DNA of 64,000 nucleotides from Periconia sp. R9002 (GCA_023627715.1 JAMAHW010000085.1:62001-126000), one strand, 5' to 3'. Positions 43,034 to 55,545 are shown, counted from the first letter of the stretch. Notes: a model not told the origin generated them from the letters alone. Program-made: numbers and translations.

Positions 43034-44653
43034 CTAGTTATTATTCCCCAGAATTATGTCGGCGATTGCCTCGGCCATACCGTAAACGGCGGCCTGATAG
43101 TGAGATGCGATGGAAACTGGGATAATGCTAGCATCGCAAACTCTCAAACCATTGATGCCCTTCACTTTGCAATCTGCGTCCACAACAGTGCCCATGGAAG
43201 CCGTACCAGCATTTTGAAACATACTGGCCCCGACATGGGCGAGTCGAGCATCAATCTCTTCATCAGTGCAGGAGCTTGTTAGTCTTGGGAAGCCTGGCGG
43301 AGGAGTTTCGTGCTCTACATAGGTCTGTGCGGCGGGAGTTTCCATGATGCGAATGGCCGCTCTGAACCCTTCTCGCATAGTAGTGCGGTCGATCTCGGTT
43401 GCAAGATAGTTTGGGTCTAGAATAGGCTCATCGGCAACATTCGTCGAAGCGAGCGTGATGGAGCCTCGACTCGTAGGAAGCAAACCGACTACTGGTGTAG
43501 CAACATGGGTCCCGTCAGGTGGAATCCGATAAGAGGTACCTGCACTCGCAATAGGAGCATAGGGCATGAGGATCTCGACGTGGCCGCGAGGTCCGGATCC
43601 GTATATGGCATCGAGGGAAGTGCCGTCAGCTGCTGCTGCAGGCGACAAAACCTCATTAGGCAACGGAATCGTAACAACCCAGTCAAAAGGCATACCAGTG
43701 CGATAGCTGGGATCGTTAAACTTTGGAGATCCAAACGCGAGACCTTCTTCTGGATTACGGAGCTTCCAGAACATGGAGCCTGAAATGTGGTCGTGGAAAT
43801 TCCGTCCAACAGGCAAATCCGCAACAGCAGTGATACCCAGGGATTCCAAATGCTCCTTGGGGCCAACACCTGAGAGCATCAATATCTGCGGGGTTTTGAT
43901 GGCGCCAGCGCAGACCAGGATCTCTTTGGCTTTGAAAGAACGCCCGTCAGCCAACGTAATACCATTGGCTGATTTCGACTGCTGATCAATATCGATCCTG
44001 GCAACAATCGCATTTGTAAAAACTTCTGCTTTAGAAATATCGTAAGCAAGACCAGCTGGCTGCCTTGACGCGTTCTTCACATTGTCAGTGAAGGGCGCCG
44101 CACCCAACGGATTGCCGCCATTTCCATCCGGATTATGCTCTATGCCACTTTGCTTGATAGCTTCCAAGGTCTTCTCCTTCAAAGGATACTTTCGGAGCCC
44201 GGAGAAATTGGAGATGGGTCCTTCATAACCATGCTGATCAACGGAGGCCGTGGCGCTCCGATCATGGAACGTCTCCGATTTTTTGAAATACTTCAAAAGC
44301 TTCGAGTAACTCCACCGCTCATCACCCACTAGGCGTGCCCAGTCATCAAAGTCAGCAGCGTGACCACGCGTCCATAGCCCGTAGTTAATCGCGCTGCATC
44401 CGGAGAGAATTTTCCCGCCATAGTTTGCTATTTGACGGTTACCAAGATGGGCCTGCTTGACGGACTTCCATTGGAACTCCCATTCTGTCTCGTGAAGAAG
44501 AGGACCGCCGGTGGGGCTCATGATCTGAGCCGAATAGTTTTCGGGGCCTGCCTCGAATACAGCCACTCGATAACCGGCATGGGACAAACGTGAGGCGAGG
44601 ACACAACCGACTGTACCCCCACCGACAATGATGTACTCGTACTCAGATGACAT
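43034..44653 (-). CDS. GMC-family oxidoreductase, non-secreted form (539 aa, intronless)
   Basis: The start is the ATG at 44653-44651 giving MSSEYEYIIVGGGTVGCVLA, which places the FAD dinucleotide-binding motif GGGTVG at its usual N-terminal position. The open frame extends further upstream but lacks family sequence. Other signatures are ANYGGKILSGCSAINYGLWT and CAGAIKTPQILMLSGVGPKE. There is no signal peptide. At the catalytic site the first His, normally in an FHNAGTASMG-type motif, is Gln480 (FQNAGTASMG, codon CAA). The second His is kept in ASHYQAAVYGMAE (His518). Substrate unknown. It is divergent from a rhodopsin-like membrane protein gene across a 729-bp spacer. Confidence 0.93.
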   Translation of the reverse strand: MSSEYEYIIVGGGTVGCVLASRLSHAGYRVAVFEAGPENYSAQIMSPTGGPLLHETEWEFQWKSVKQAHLGNRQIANYGGKILSGCSAINYGLWTRGHAADFDDWARLVGDERWSYSKLLKYFKKSETFHDRSATASVDQHGYEGPISNFSGLRKYPLKEKTLEAIKQSGIEHNPDGNGGNPLGAAPFTDNVKNASRQPAGLAYDISKAEVFTNAIVARIDIDQQSKSANGITLADGRSFKAKEILVCAGAIKTPQILMLSGVGPKEHLESLGITAVADLPVGRNFHDHISGSMFWKLRNPEEGLAFGSPKFNDPSYRTGMPFDWVVTIPLPNEVLSPAAAADGTSLDAIYGSGPRGHVEILMPYAPIASAGTSYRIPPDGTHVATPVVGLLPTSRGSITLASTNVADEPILDPNYLATEIDRTTMREGFRAAIRIMETPAAQTYVEHETPPPGFPRLTSSCTDEEIDARLAHVGASMFQNAGTASMGTVVDADCKVKGINGLRVCDASIIPVSIASHYQAAVYGMAEAIADIILGNNN

Positions 44654-45382
44654 TTCCGCGGAAAAGGATTGATGATTGATGAAAGATGTGTGTGCCTGCG
44701 TACGTGGAACTTCAACTAGGCTTAGAGCTTCAGCTGGAAGCGCGGGATGATATAAATCATCTACAGCTCGACAACAAGGTGGACGATTTGTCTCGCCCCG
44801 GGAGCTACTGGATGTGCAATATGCGACAATCTTGTGATACGCACAGGGTGCGGGCTTCACCCTCGGGGAACGAGAGCCCTGAAAGTGAATTCGGTGGGGT
44901 GTCCCTGTGGGCTGTGTGTAATCGTTGAGACGGATCACTGCCGGCTTCGCCGCTCGGCCTGCACCTTTTCGTTACGGTAGCGTAAGTAATGAAACTAAAC
45001 CGGGTCCAATACGTTACGCTTACAACACCCGACACTATAAGCTCCCTGCACAACACGCGTATTAATCCCCGGTGACCATGCATTTGCATTTACGAGCTGC
45101 CCGAAATGGATTGCTGCGTGTTCTGGGTCCGCGAAGTTGGTATCATCTCACTCGACTTAGCTACGGTGTCACACCTACATGCAGACCTCGTGCCATAATT
45201 CCGAAGGCTTATGCAGCATGCTTGCAATAGGTATCATCGTTATTCCCACCCCTAAAGTAAGCATAAGCTTATCGCTACCTACTTGCATTCAGTTATGTAT
45301 GCCAGTGGCTGCGCCGTTGTCTGCTCTGCTGGACTCTGATTATTAGCGCATCATCGCAACGTATCCCACACGCTTTCAAGCC
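44654..45382. promoter_or_regulatory. Divergent spacer between GMC gene and rhodopsin-like gene
   Basis: 729 bp between opposed start codons, probably containing both promoters. No specific operator was assigned. Confidence 0.4.
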
Positions 45383-46649
45383 ATGCCGGATGGTGAACTC
45401 ATCAATGGCCTCCCGGCCAAGGTCTGGAATGACAGTCAAGTCAGTGACTTGATTGCGGCCTGTACCTTCCTCATTATACTCACTGTTCTCACCATTGCTC
45501 TGCGCTTCTATGCTCGCATCTCTTCGCGCACGCCGCTATGGTGGGACGACTGGTTTGCGCTGGCAACAGTGGTAAGTGCCATGATCAACGACTAGATCCT
45601 CCGCCTCGTCAATCGTAGAACTGACTCGCATTCTATCTTCAGCCCTTTGCGCTCCTAAACCCCATCTACGATCTCGTCCAGATCCACTATGGGTTTGGGC
45701 GTCACCAAGCCGTCACGCTCGCGACTCATCCTGAGCGCCTCGAAACCTTCTTTTTCAACCTGTTCATCATCCTCCTGTTCTACAATATTGGATTAGCCAT
45801 CTTCAAATATTCCTTCCTGGCACTCTACATTCGCTTGTTCCGCGTTTCGACGAAGCTTCGCTACAGCTGCTACGTGCTCGGTATATTAATCACCATGTGG
45901 TGGATAGGCACCTTTTTCGCGATCCTCTTCCGTTGCAGTCCCGTTAGAGGAAGCTGGGACCCGACACACGCCAAATGCATTCCGTTGAATACCGTCTTCT
46001 TGGGGCAGGCCATACCGACAATCATCTTCGACATTGTCATCCTGCTGCTGCCCGTGAAGCTTGTCCTGGGAATTCAAATGCCTCGTCCCGCCAAGGTCGG
46101 TGTACTGGTCACTTTCGTCCTAGGTGGACTGGTGGCAGTTATCAGTGTTGTTAGACTTTATTACGTCCTGAACACTGTAGAGGAAGACGTGCCTTGTAAG
46201 TCCAGCTCCCTATATTCATCCCCGGGTTTCAAATGATTCGAATTGCTAACTTGAATGTAACAGGGAACTACCCCACCATTGGGCTATGGTCTGCTGGAGA
46301 ACCGATCGTGGGCCTCCTTTGTTGTTCCCTACCAGCATACACGCCTCTGCTTCGGAAATTCCTCGCACGATTCAAAATCGGCTGGTCGCATATGACAGAA
46401 GGATCTAGCCGAGGCAAGTCCAATAATCCGGCCTCTCTATTACCGAGCACCGTTCGCACCAAAGGATACCAACGTTCGGCAAAGGACTCGGACACATTTG
46501 AGCTCACCAATGCTGCTCAAGGGGATGTTGTGGGAGATGGTCTTGAGACGCGGGTAGACTACGGTGGTCTTGGTTCGAAGCTTGAGAATGGGGGAATCCG
46601 AGTCACACAAGAAGTTGACGTTCAGAGCACAACAAAGGGTTTGCGCTGA
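45383..46649 (+). CDS. Rhodopsin-like fungal integral membrane protein, PF20684-type (375 aa, three exons)
   Basis: Exons are 45383-45571, 45643-46195 and 46264-46649. The protein has about seven hydrophobic helices. Family landmarks are LRFYARISSRTPLWWDDWFA (40-59), a Cys-containing extracellular loop FRCSPVRGSWDPTHAKCIPL, the helix IIFDIVILLLPVKLV, and the motif WNYPTIGLWSAGEP after the second intron (Trp248). The cytoplasmic tail is Ser/Thr-rich and uncertain in structure. These fungal-specific 7-TM proteins are annotated as rhodopsin or Pth11-related, but no retinal lysine is implied. Signalling or sensing roles are inferred for relatives. The gene looks intact and is divergent from the GMC gene. 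Confidence 0.9.
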
Positions 46650-46849
46650 TGTTTCTTTTCGTAGCCCGTTGTGATTAATTTGTACTTTTAGCCTTTGGTC
46701 ACCACGAAATACCCAAAATTTACATGTAACATACCTAGAAAAAATCCTTTTTGCTTCTTATGATGAATGAATATAGCCTTTCTTGAATTGATTTTACTGA
46801 TTTTCAAACTTGAGGGAAATCCAAATGTGACAAAAGGACTACTTTGGAT

Positions 46850-47260
46850 ATGACAACTTTCGTACGATCAGCAACATCTGTGAGATTGATCGACAGTGAT
46901 CGGCAACCCTTACAAAACCCACTTCCTGCTAAAAATACAACTCTCGCGGAACTGCCGATCCTGATCACCAGCGCCAGAATGTTATTATCGGTTGACTTGT
47001 CTGCACATGACCATATCGTGAACCAGAACGAACAGGCATCTCCTTCCCATCACAAACGGTGGAGGACAGCGGCTTTGAAAACCTCAAATTTCAATATGAT
47101 CAAAGCCTTATGCAGCAAGGCAAAGAGAATTTCAAACTCCTTCTTCGGCGCCAACATTCAAAATCTATCAACAACCAGAGAAATCGGTCATACAGTGTCA
47201 CTACATCTGTTCTGTCGCAACAATGTAAGTGATCTGAAACGATGCGATCGGGTTTCATAG
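46850..47260 (+). CDS. Possible small hypothetical protein
   Basis: An ATG-started frame of 136 residues, basic and Ser/Asn-rich, containing HHKRWRTAALKTSNFN. It ends shortly after a consensus GTAAGT donor at about 47224, so the annotated end may be intronic. There is no recognised domain. It could be a chance frame or an old gene fragment. Confidence 0.2.
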   Translation: MTTFVRSATSVRLIDSDRQPLQNPLPAKNTTLAELPILITSARMLLSVDLSAHDHIVNQNEQASPSHHKRWRTAALKTSNFNMIKALCSKAKRISNSFFGANIQNLSTTREIGHTVSLHLFCRNNVSDLKRCDRVS

Positions 47261-50200
47261 GAATGTGGATCACCTAAATGACGTGGAGACTAGATATGGA
47301 CATTCCCTTTCTGATGTGATGAAACGGCCTGAGACATGACTCTTGATATCTCTTTCATCAATCTATTTTCTATTAATTAAAGGGCCAGCGGTAAATGAAT
47401 CACATTTCAAACCCGCCGGAAACTTCAGTTGCTGATTGGGACACATATCGTATGATAGTTTGTGGATCCAAAGTACTACCCCGGCTACCCTGCCCTGTCG
47501 GAACGGACGTAACACAGAAGACATTGTATAGTAAGATGCTTGGGAATTCGAAAAACTTAATCTTCTGTTCTTATCAGTTTCAGACATTTAAAATAGTACG
47601 TATACTGCGTAGGTTGTGGAGGCCTAGTTTGAGGACTTGAGATGAACTCAAATCTTCTTACTATTGATACAGTAAGAAACTAGTCTACTCTATCAAGTAC
47701 GGATAAACCCTATGTTTATCCATTTCGCTTTTCAGGCGGACCTGTAGATCAACAGAAATTACTTTAAGTAAAAATCATAAATCTTACCACTCACGAAGCT
47801 GCCAGTATCCGGTAATTGTTTCAGCCGCTATACATTAATCGTCAATATCCATCAACTTTCTGCTGCAGTATCTAACGTCAAGATTTTATTCGCAATCGAG
47901 AAGGTATTGAGATTGCACGGATGATAGATTTGAGTTGTTATGTTGTCTTACTGTGATCTGAATCTTTCCTCACTTAATGTGCTTTCGACATTGTGAATAA
48001 ATATTGGACTAAAGCACGTGCATACCCAGCTTCCTATTTATATGTCTATGTGCACCGAAATGGCATTGGCAGACGTGTAAGTCAAATAAATTCTAAGAGT
48101 GCGACCTATCGATCCTCATAAGTGGGAATTTGAGGCTAGAAACGCTAAAAACATTCAAACTTGAAAAGATTGCTTGGGATTGGGAATCCACTATTAAATA
48201 GGATCAAAAACGCAGTAACGTAGTGAAAATTTCCTAGTTCTCGATATTCACCCATTGTTGATCTGAACGGTTCTTGGCCTCTAGTATACCATGTGGAAGG
48301 CACTCGCAGGGAAAAGAAAATAACATAATGAAGTCATTTGAGCTAAAAGCGCACCGATTCAAACGTGTGACGTAGGAAATACTGAATTTGGGGCACAAAA
48401 CAATCCAGCAAAGCGTGTTGATTGTAGATACGATACTTTCAATTGGAATGATGGGTCGTTCATGACTTAAAGTTTTACTAAAAGAAATCACAAACTCACT
48501 AAGGTGTATGATTGAAGCATCCAGTCCTAGATGTTAATCTCTAATTTATGAAAGTGGTGGCGCAAGAGCGTTACCAAAGATCAGTGGAACCCCCGGAAGT
48601 GGTAGTTTCTAAGACTAGTTGGAATGAATTCATGAGAATGACTGCATTGCGTAGTGCCTTTCATATGCACGATGTAATCAGGTATCTTCAAGCCTAAGAC
48701 GTATACAACTGACTAGGGTAAGGTGGGAGTGTGTTGGTGTCCATTACAGTGCATGATTTGGGCGTCGAGAAAGAGAAGCTTATTCTCATACTCGAATTGT
48801 AAAGGGGCATAATATAGTCGCATAATTAATTGAATGACCGCAGATATGAAAAGTGTTTTTTTTGTCTTCGCACACCATTGGTGTAGTCACTCACGGTATC
48901 AACGCTACGTAGGAACCACAGTGACAGCAGATGTATGCGTATTATATCTGGAGAAAAAATCCTCGACCGGGACGTGCCCCCTCGAATCGAAAATCAATTT
49001 TTTGGTCATGTATGACATATAATAGACCAGTGCCATATAAATTCTGGTCGACCGGCTCTTTTCTGCATTTCTTTGATACAAAAAGCCGGATCAACATGGA
49101 GTGTCAGCAGATACAAAAGCCCTGACAGCAAAGCCGTACAAACAAAAGGCAGAGGAGCAATCGATTAATGCGGTTTTTTAGAACTTTAGATTAAAACGTA
49201 CGGCATTTTACTCCGTATGGCAAGCTCCTGAAATTTATCTGAGTGAATCAAGCGCATGCCTGAAAAAGTGCTTCATTCAAGGGGTCTGCATTTTGTGACA
49301 GTAACCAATGCCGAAAGGATACGCCCTATGCTGTCACTTAGCTTTCTATATGCTGCAATAACGACAAGAGATACACAACCTGATGGCACATAGATAATGG
49401 TGAAACTCCTCGAGACTATTACAAGAAGGCCACCGCGCTTATGTATTTTCCGTGTGCTGTCAGCACATTCCAATGCGTGAATCTTTTGCATTTTTTATTC
49501 TCTTCCTATCAACAGTAATTGCCATAAGGCTGAGGACATTCAAGAGACACGCAGAAACAAAGTCGACACACCAGCAATCACATCCACAAATCGATGGTGT
49601 CAACAATGTCAGCCGGAAAGTTTTGAAGATTTTTTTGGGGGCGTGATGCCTAAAATAAGACATGACGGTATGAGGATTATAACGACGCGACAACCAAATC
49701 GGTCAACGTGTTAAAACCTATAGTATACCGAGCACATCACCAATAGGAATTGAAAATATTGAATTCGCAATCGACTGATAAAACAACACCACTGAGAATA
49801 CCTTCACCTTAGGATAAAGTCCGACTAGCACTGTGTTCGTGTGATTGACAATTCAATTGCCGTAGATTTCGAAAAAGAGCAGCAGAATTTCGATGACATT
49901 AGGATATTCAGATCTTCCCTGCAAAGCACTGATAGAAATATACTCGCAAGACATATTAGGTTTTTTGAAGACTACCTGGGATAATGTTCCCTCAATGTTC
50001 TTCTGCACCAGCCCTCTTGAAGAATTTTGTATCTCTGTCGTATTATCAATTACATCCTGCCCACCAAGATTGCCCCACATAGCCGGAATCATGATTTCGA
50101 ACTAGGTACCGAACAACCATATCAATATTAGAGCTTATGATTGAAACGAAGCGCCCTAACATATATATCGAAGGGCCAAGACAATCGCATGCTCCTCTTA

Positions 50201-53200
50201 TCCGCGCTTAATATAGTACTCGCAGCAGTTAATCTAATGTCAAAATACTCTTTTGTTATGTATGTGAGACCTCTCCATTGAAATGAACAAGTGATTAAAT
50301 CCGAAAGTGTCCAAATGCCCGGTTCCTACCCTGGATCAACACGAATTCGCCATAGATTCGCTGTCGGGATACTGCAATGGGGAGCCGGCCCACTGGTACT
50401 CATGCAACGAGTAGATGTGCCATGTGGCTGGATGGACATGCCAAAAATACATTCGTGCGCCATGTCTGCTCTGATCAATATTTTTTACATCCTCTACGCA
50501 TTTGACTTTGTTGCCAAGGTTTGTTATTTCTATCTAGTCATAAACGCTCATCTGTCAATGCAACACTGAATGCAAGCTGCACACCATATCGATATAAACA
50601 AAAGGTCACTTGCAAACTTCCTTGACCAAGGGTAGTGCACGCAGGTATATGGCTCGTCATTTCGTAATGCTACCCGCTCTAGCAATGAACCTACAATTTC
50701 ACGAATGCGTTACGTGAATATGCGCCTACCTCGGCGCCCCAAGCACTGGTTGGCGAGCTACAATTGAAATCTGACGAATGTCGGAGTATCTGCAGTTTTT
50801 CGCGACCTTTCGGCATAGGCCGATTGGATAGGGTCGTTACACTTGATAATTTTTTTGTAAATACAGTCTAAATTTTCGGCGACTAGTAAAAAGCCAAGTA
50901 GATATTTTGAAAAATCAGAAGCTCATTCGAGGTGATGATGGATGGCCCAGTGGTTTTACCTGCATAGTTCATCGCATCATGCCCCCAGCGTCAAAAGGTT
51001 AGAGCATCTCAGTCATCACGTGAGCATATGAACATCCAATAGCAGATTAGCTACTGCTCTATCTACTATTTTTGAGCAATGTTGCCTACATTAGTCTCGC
51101 GTACCCACTGAGCTAGACCAAACGCCACTGCATCGCCTTGTACCACCAGACTAACGTATCGCCTAGTGGAAAACCTCAGCTGCGAGAAATAAGTTAGTTG
51201 CACGTGGAAGACGAATACGAGCTTGTTAACTATTGGTTCGGGAAGAGACTGACCTCTACCGCGCCGTAGTGGTGTCATGCTGGCATTATCAAGCTCAAGC
51301 GAACCCTCCATGCCTTTTTGGCCGCCTCACTTTGTGTTACACTTTGACAAACAACAATCTTGCTTTTTCTTCTCTCGATACGTGCAAGTATTGGCACTCA
51401 TCAGACCAAATTGATGGCTCCAATAAAGCCATGTTGGGTCATGTATTTCAACAGTGATGTCAAGATGAGCGAAAGTGGAAATCTGTCGATAAGAACGTGT
51501 CTGGAACATGCATCCGTGATCAGCCGGGGTAGACCGATCACTGAGCAAGGTACCTGCATGAGCGACAGGTGATGCTGCCTGAACAAGAGAAGCTGACTGG
51601 GTGCTTCTGTTGAGTAGTATAGTATTCCGTCCCGCGCAAGCCGCTCGCGTAAACATGATCTCCAGGAACATAAAAATCTCTCTTATTACCGAGTTCCGAA
51701 AATCGGTGTTGTGTTTTAACGTTTTTCGAGAAGATTGCGCATCCATTACAAAGGTGAGTCGTAGTTTGCATGCTTCTCACTTCACAATACGGATCTACTC
51801 TACTGAGCAGTACAATCGGGCCACATTTGAATTACAGAAAACTTTTGGGGTCGTAAATGAGTTTACAAGAAAGAGTTTCAAGTGATTTCCACCATGTGTT
51901 GGTAGCATCACCAGGAGACCATCGCCGTCGTGTTGTGAGACATCAAGACAGTGTTCGCCTTACAGCTACCTCGAAACGTAGAAAATTACAAAAGCCTTTA
52001 GAATGACATTCATAATATTCTTCTGATTGTGAGATGCGTGTTGTCGCTACCACATCATCATCACATTATAGCGCTCAAGCTCTCAGCCGTGCGGTACAAG
52101 ACTTTCATGTTCAAAATTTTGATACCTCGAGGCAATCCATCATTGCTGAATAATGTCTCAAATCGTCAGCCTCTCTGAAACTTAATTCGGTTATGTTTCG
52201 AGAAAACAAGAGACAATACGAAATACTGATACTATTGAGCATCAAATTCACGGACACAGAAGCGTAGGCCTCATGAATGATCACTATGGATATATCATTG
52301 TCAAATTTGCGGGCTGCTTCTCCCAGTTACCTGCCTTTTTTTAAGAAAAAAAAATTGAGGCTTTGGAGCTGCAGTAAAGTAGGCCACTTTCGTCGCAAAG
52401 TTCTGGTTCAGGGAGGTCAGGCACATGAAGTGAGCATATATCAGCTATCTTCTATCGATGATTTCCCTTTCTTTAACGTAGAATCGCATGGTTGATAAGA
52501 CAAGCATATTAGCCTATTTCTCTGCCCACTTAGGTAGTCAGGGTTTGCTCCGCGGAGTGATTTTTATGGGTAAAATTCTGCGGCACTTGTATATCACTAA
52601 ACATCCCATGTCAAACATTCTTTCAGTCGCAACTTCCTAATATGGCTGAGAATTCCGAAGATGAGAATACGCCCTACCGCTTGTAGAGAGCAGAAGATTG
52701 GTGACATTTGCCAAGCATACATGTACCACGTGAGGATTTGAACACGTGATTGACCGGGATTGGAGTGCACGCATTCTCTGTCCATCTAGGAGAGTCCATC
52801 TCATAATTGTCAACTCACAGAAGTAAAAATGTGAGAATTGAGTGTGTTATGTTGCTGATCTGTACTACTATTAGAGAATGCGTTCAACATTGAATCTTGA
52901 ATGCTCCTTGGCCATCCCCCACGTGAGACTTGATCATCGTTTCCAGCTTCCCGCTTCGGTAATGATTTTCACTGGTGTTATGCATGTAGTGTAGTCGCAT
53001 TATCTTGTTCAAATTAAATTGTCCTCCCAAGCGAACACATCATACGCAAAGCGGAACCAACCAGTCATTCGTAGATAAAGTTTCCAGAGGACAGAGCGGG
53101 CCAAGACGATGCAATCGGTAGCAGCCGCGGTGTGAAGCATTATGTTTGTATCCTGGTCACCAAAAATGATAAGGCATGGATGAGAACTCGAAAACCAGCA

Positions 53201-54305
53201 ACCGACTCGAAGTAGCTTGGACCGGATGAAACACAAGAGAGGCAAACCTTGCGAAAGAGAAAGGTAAGGAGAAGGTTGATCAAGATGGTAATTGAGCCCA
53301 TTTATCATCGTGGTCAGCACGACTACGAATTGTCTCAGACGACCAAAAAGCAGCGTCGCAAAGCTTCCTCAGAGCTTATTCCCAATGGCCGAACTGTTAT
53401 CAAGCGTCAGGGCACTGCCATGTGCTGCACGCAAACACGCCACCCCCTCCGACACGTTACGGGTGGCCTAATATAACTCCAGGGGTAGCGAAACATAGCA
53501 AATACGGTCAACGAAGCGATTTGCTAAGACATCTTGGAGGATGCCTATTGCGCGTATCTTTCAAATCGTGAGTGGCGTTGAGGGGTAATGCAGATCACTG
53601 AAACATCAAGGACCGGGGTATGAAGACCTTCCTCATTTGGGAGTAGCTCCTATCTATTACAATATCGCCGATATCAATAATAACAGCGGATTCAAGTGTT
53701 TAATGGAGAAGGTAATGGGAAAGGTGTGTACGGCTTCTCTGTTCACGATATGTCCGGGCAGGGTCGTGGCTGAAGGCTGGCACATGATCCGATCACCCTC
53801 GCTATTCAACGCCATTCGCCTCGTACCGCATCTCCACCTCCTTCTCTATTACACAACTCGCCGATATGACAAAAGCAGCGGGATTATATGTTCGATTAAG
53901 AAGGTCGTGAAAGCGGCGTGTACGTCCGCCCCAGCGACTATATGCCGGTACAGGGTTATTACAAAATGCTGGCACATGAGCTGGCCAGCCTCGTTATTCG
54001 TCACCAATTGACTTCTCTCACATATCGACCTCCTTCCTGTTAAGCTAATGGCGTCGGATTGCTCAACACTATTTACATTTTACCAAGACCTTCGCCAAGA
54101 ATTATTCTGTCGATAATGCGTAGCAATCCAGTGCAAAGTTTCTTCTGGAGTACTGTTTGGGGAAATCAGGATGTCGGCGCAGCTTGCAGCGGGCGCGAGC
54201 GGATTGGGAAGGAGAAATATTGCAGCTGATGGGTCACCACAGAACTTGCTTTGAATTGAGACAGCTGGGGGAAGATGCAGGCCATTTTACCGGAGCTGAG
54301 AGAGG

Positions 54306-54313
54306 TATAAATA
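54306..54313 (+). promoter_or_regulatory. TATA box of the serine protease gene
   Basis: TATAAATA lies 118 bp upstream of the ATG at 54424, in a normal position for a fungal core promoter with a leader of about 80-90 bp. Confidence 0.6.
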
Positions 54314-54423
54314 TGTACCTGATTCCCCGATAGATTCCAGCAGCATCGCACGCTCATCTTGCTACGATCCAGTCTACAACATCAAAGGCCTAACTCTCGC
54401 TCGTCTTCTTCACGTCCCTCATC

Positions 54424-55545
54424 ATGGAGCTCACCAAATTCCTCGCTGCCGTGGCAGTTTTCCTGCCCATTGTCTACGGTGCCCCTACCCAGGCTGCCAA
54501 CTCCCTCCACCCCGAGATTTTGGCTGCCATGAAGCGTGACTTGGGACTTGATGCCGAGCAGGCCCATGTTCGTGTCGCCCGGGAGCTGAAGGCCACCGAG
54601 GTGATTGAGCAGCTCAAGACTAAGTCTGGCTTTGCCGGTGCTTGGCTCGTCGACGGCGACCTCAACGTTGCCGTCACTGACGAGGCGTTGACCTCCGAGG
54701 TGACCGCTGCTGGCGCCAAACCCGTCACCGTTTCCAACAGCCTCTCCAAGCTTGAGGAGGCCAAGGAGGCCCTCGACAAGATCGATCTTCCCCAGACCCT
54801 TAGCAAGGAGGCTGGCCAATCTGGCATTGCTTCCTGGTACGTCGACGTCACCGCCAACAAGCTCGTCCTCGAGGCACTTTCTGCCAGCACTTCTCAAGCC
54901 GCCGACCTGGCCAAGAAGGTCGGTCTCGTTGAGTCCGAGTTCGAGGTCCGCACCGTTAGCTCGATGCCCACCACATTCGTCACTGTCCGTGGTGGTGATG
55001 CCTACTACATCAACAACAGCGCCCGCTGCTCCGTTGGTTTCTCTGTCACCACTGGTTTCGTTTCCGCCGGTCACTGCGGTACCAGCGGTGCTAGGGCCAC
55101 TACTAGCAGCGGTACTTCCCTTGGAACGTTCTCCGGTTCCGTCTTCCCAGGAAGCGGTGACTACAGCTACATCCGCGGCACCAGCGGAAACACCTTCTCT
55201 GGTACCATCAACAACTACAGCGGTGGCACTATCACCGTCTCTGGCAGCACTGCCTCCGGTGTCGGTGCCTCCATCTGCCGCTCCGGCTCCACCACTGGTG
55301 TCCACTGCGGCACCGTCCGCTCTTTGGGCGCTACCGTCAACTACTCTCAGGGTAGTGTCACTGGTCTCACCCAGACCAACGTCTGCGCTGAGCCCGGAGA
55401 CTCTGGCGGTTCCTTCTACTCTGGCTCCCAGGCCCAGGGTGTCACCTCCGGTGGCTCTGGTGACTGCAGCAGCGGTGGAACTACCTACTTCCAGCCCGTC
55501 AACGAGATTCTTTCTGCCTATGGTCTCACTCTTGTCCGTGGTTAA
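54424..55545 (+). CDS. Secreted alpha-lytic/streptogrisin-type serine protease (373 aa, intronless)
   Basis: The ATG is at 54424. A signal peptide (residues 1-19, ending VYG) precedes an alpha-lytic-type propeptide (about 25-180) with the helical opening EILAAMKRDLGLDAEQAHVR. The mature chymotrypsin-fold domain begins near residue 182 and carries the triad His217 (VSAGHCG), Asp246 (GSGDYSYI) and Ser327 (EPGDSGGS), with Cys201-Cys218 and other Cys pairs. It matches the bacterial S1 group typified by streptogrisins and alpha-lytic protease, which is known in some ascomycetes and thought to have come from actinobacteria. Absence of introns and strong C-ending codon preference set it apart from its A+T-leaning surroundings. 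It is a likely extracellular protein-degrading enzyme. Confidence 0.95.
   Translation: MELTKFLAAVAVFLPIVYGAPTQAANSLHPEILAAMKRDLGLDAEQAHVRVARELKATEVIEQLKTKSGFAGAWLVDGDLNVAVTDEALTSEVTAAGAKPVTVSNSLSKLEEAKEALDKIDLPQTLSKEAGQSGIASWYVDVTANKLVLEALSASTSQAADLAKKVGLVESEFEVRTVSSMPTTFVTVRGGDAYYINNSARCSVGFSVTTGFVSAGHCGTSGARATTSSGTSLGTFSGSVFPGSGDYSYIRGTSGNTFSGTINNYSGGTITVSGSTASGVGASICRSGSTTGVHCGTVRSLGATVNYSQGSVTGLTQTNVCAEPGDSGGSFYSGSQAQGVTSGGSGDCSSGGTTYFQPVNEILSAYGLTLVRG

Larger units (their letters stand above)
46650..54423. other. Gene desert, about 7.8 kb
   Basis: A+T-leaning sequence without supportable genes. A plus-strand frame from ATG 46850 to 47260 (MTTFVRSATSVRLIDSDRQP) is the only sizeable ATG-started frame and may be a small hypothetical gene with a possible donor at 47224, but codon usage and family support are lacking. 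No terminal repeats, reverse transcriptase or transposase segments were recognised. The final 120 bp form the promoter of the serine protease gene. Confidence 0.45.

Noticed and set aside
50940..51010. TGGCCCAGTGG, a good match to a Pol III A box
   Set aside because: No convincing B box follows at the right distance and no cloverleaf can be folded.
52715..52800. Minus-strand tRNA-like sequence (GTTCAAATCC B-box-like and GATGGACAGAG A-box-like)
   Set aside because: The T-arm and anticodon stems do not pair properly, so a functional tRNA is not supported; a tRNA-derived relic remains possible.
54382..55305. 307-codon open frame on the minus strand opposite the serine protease
   Set aside because: It is a by-product of the strong codon bias of the real gene. 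The product is a Gly/Ala/Asp-rich low-complexity string with no family match, whereas the plus strand has a full catalytic triad.
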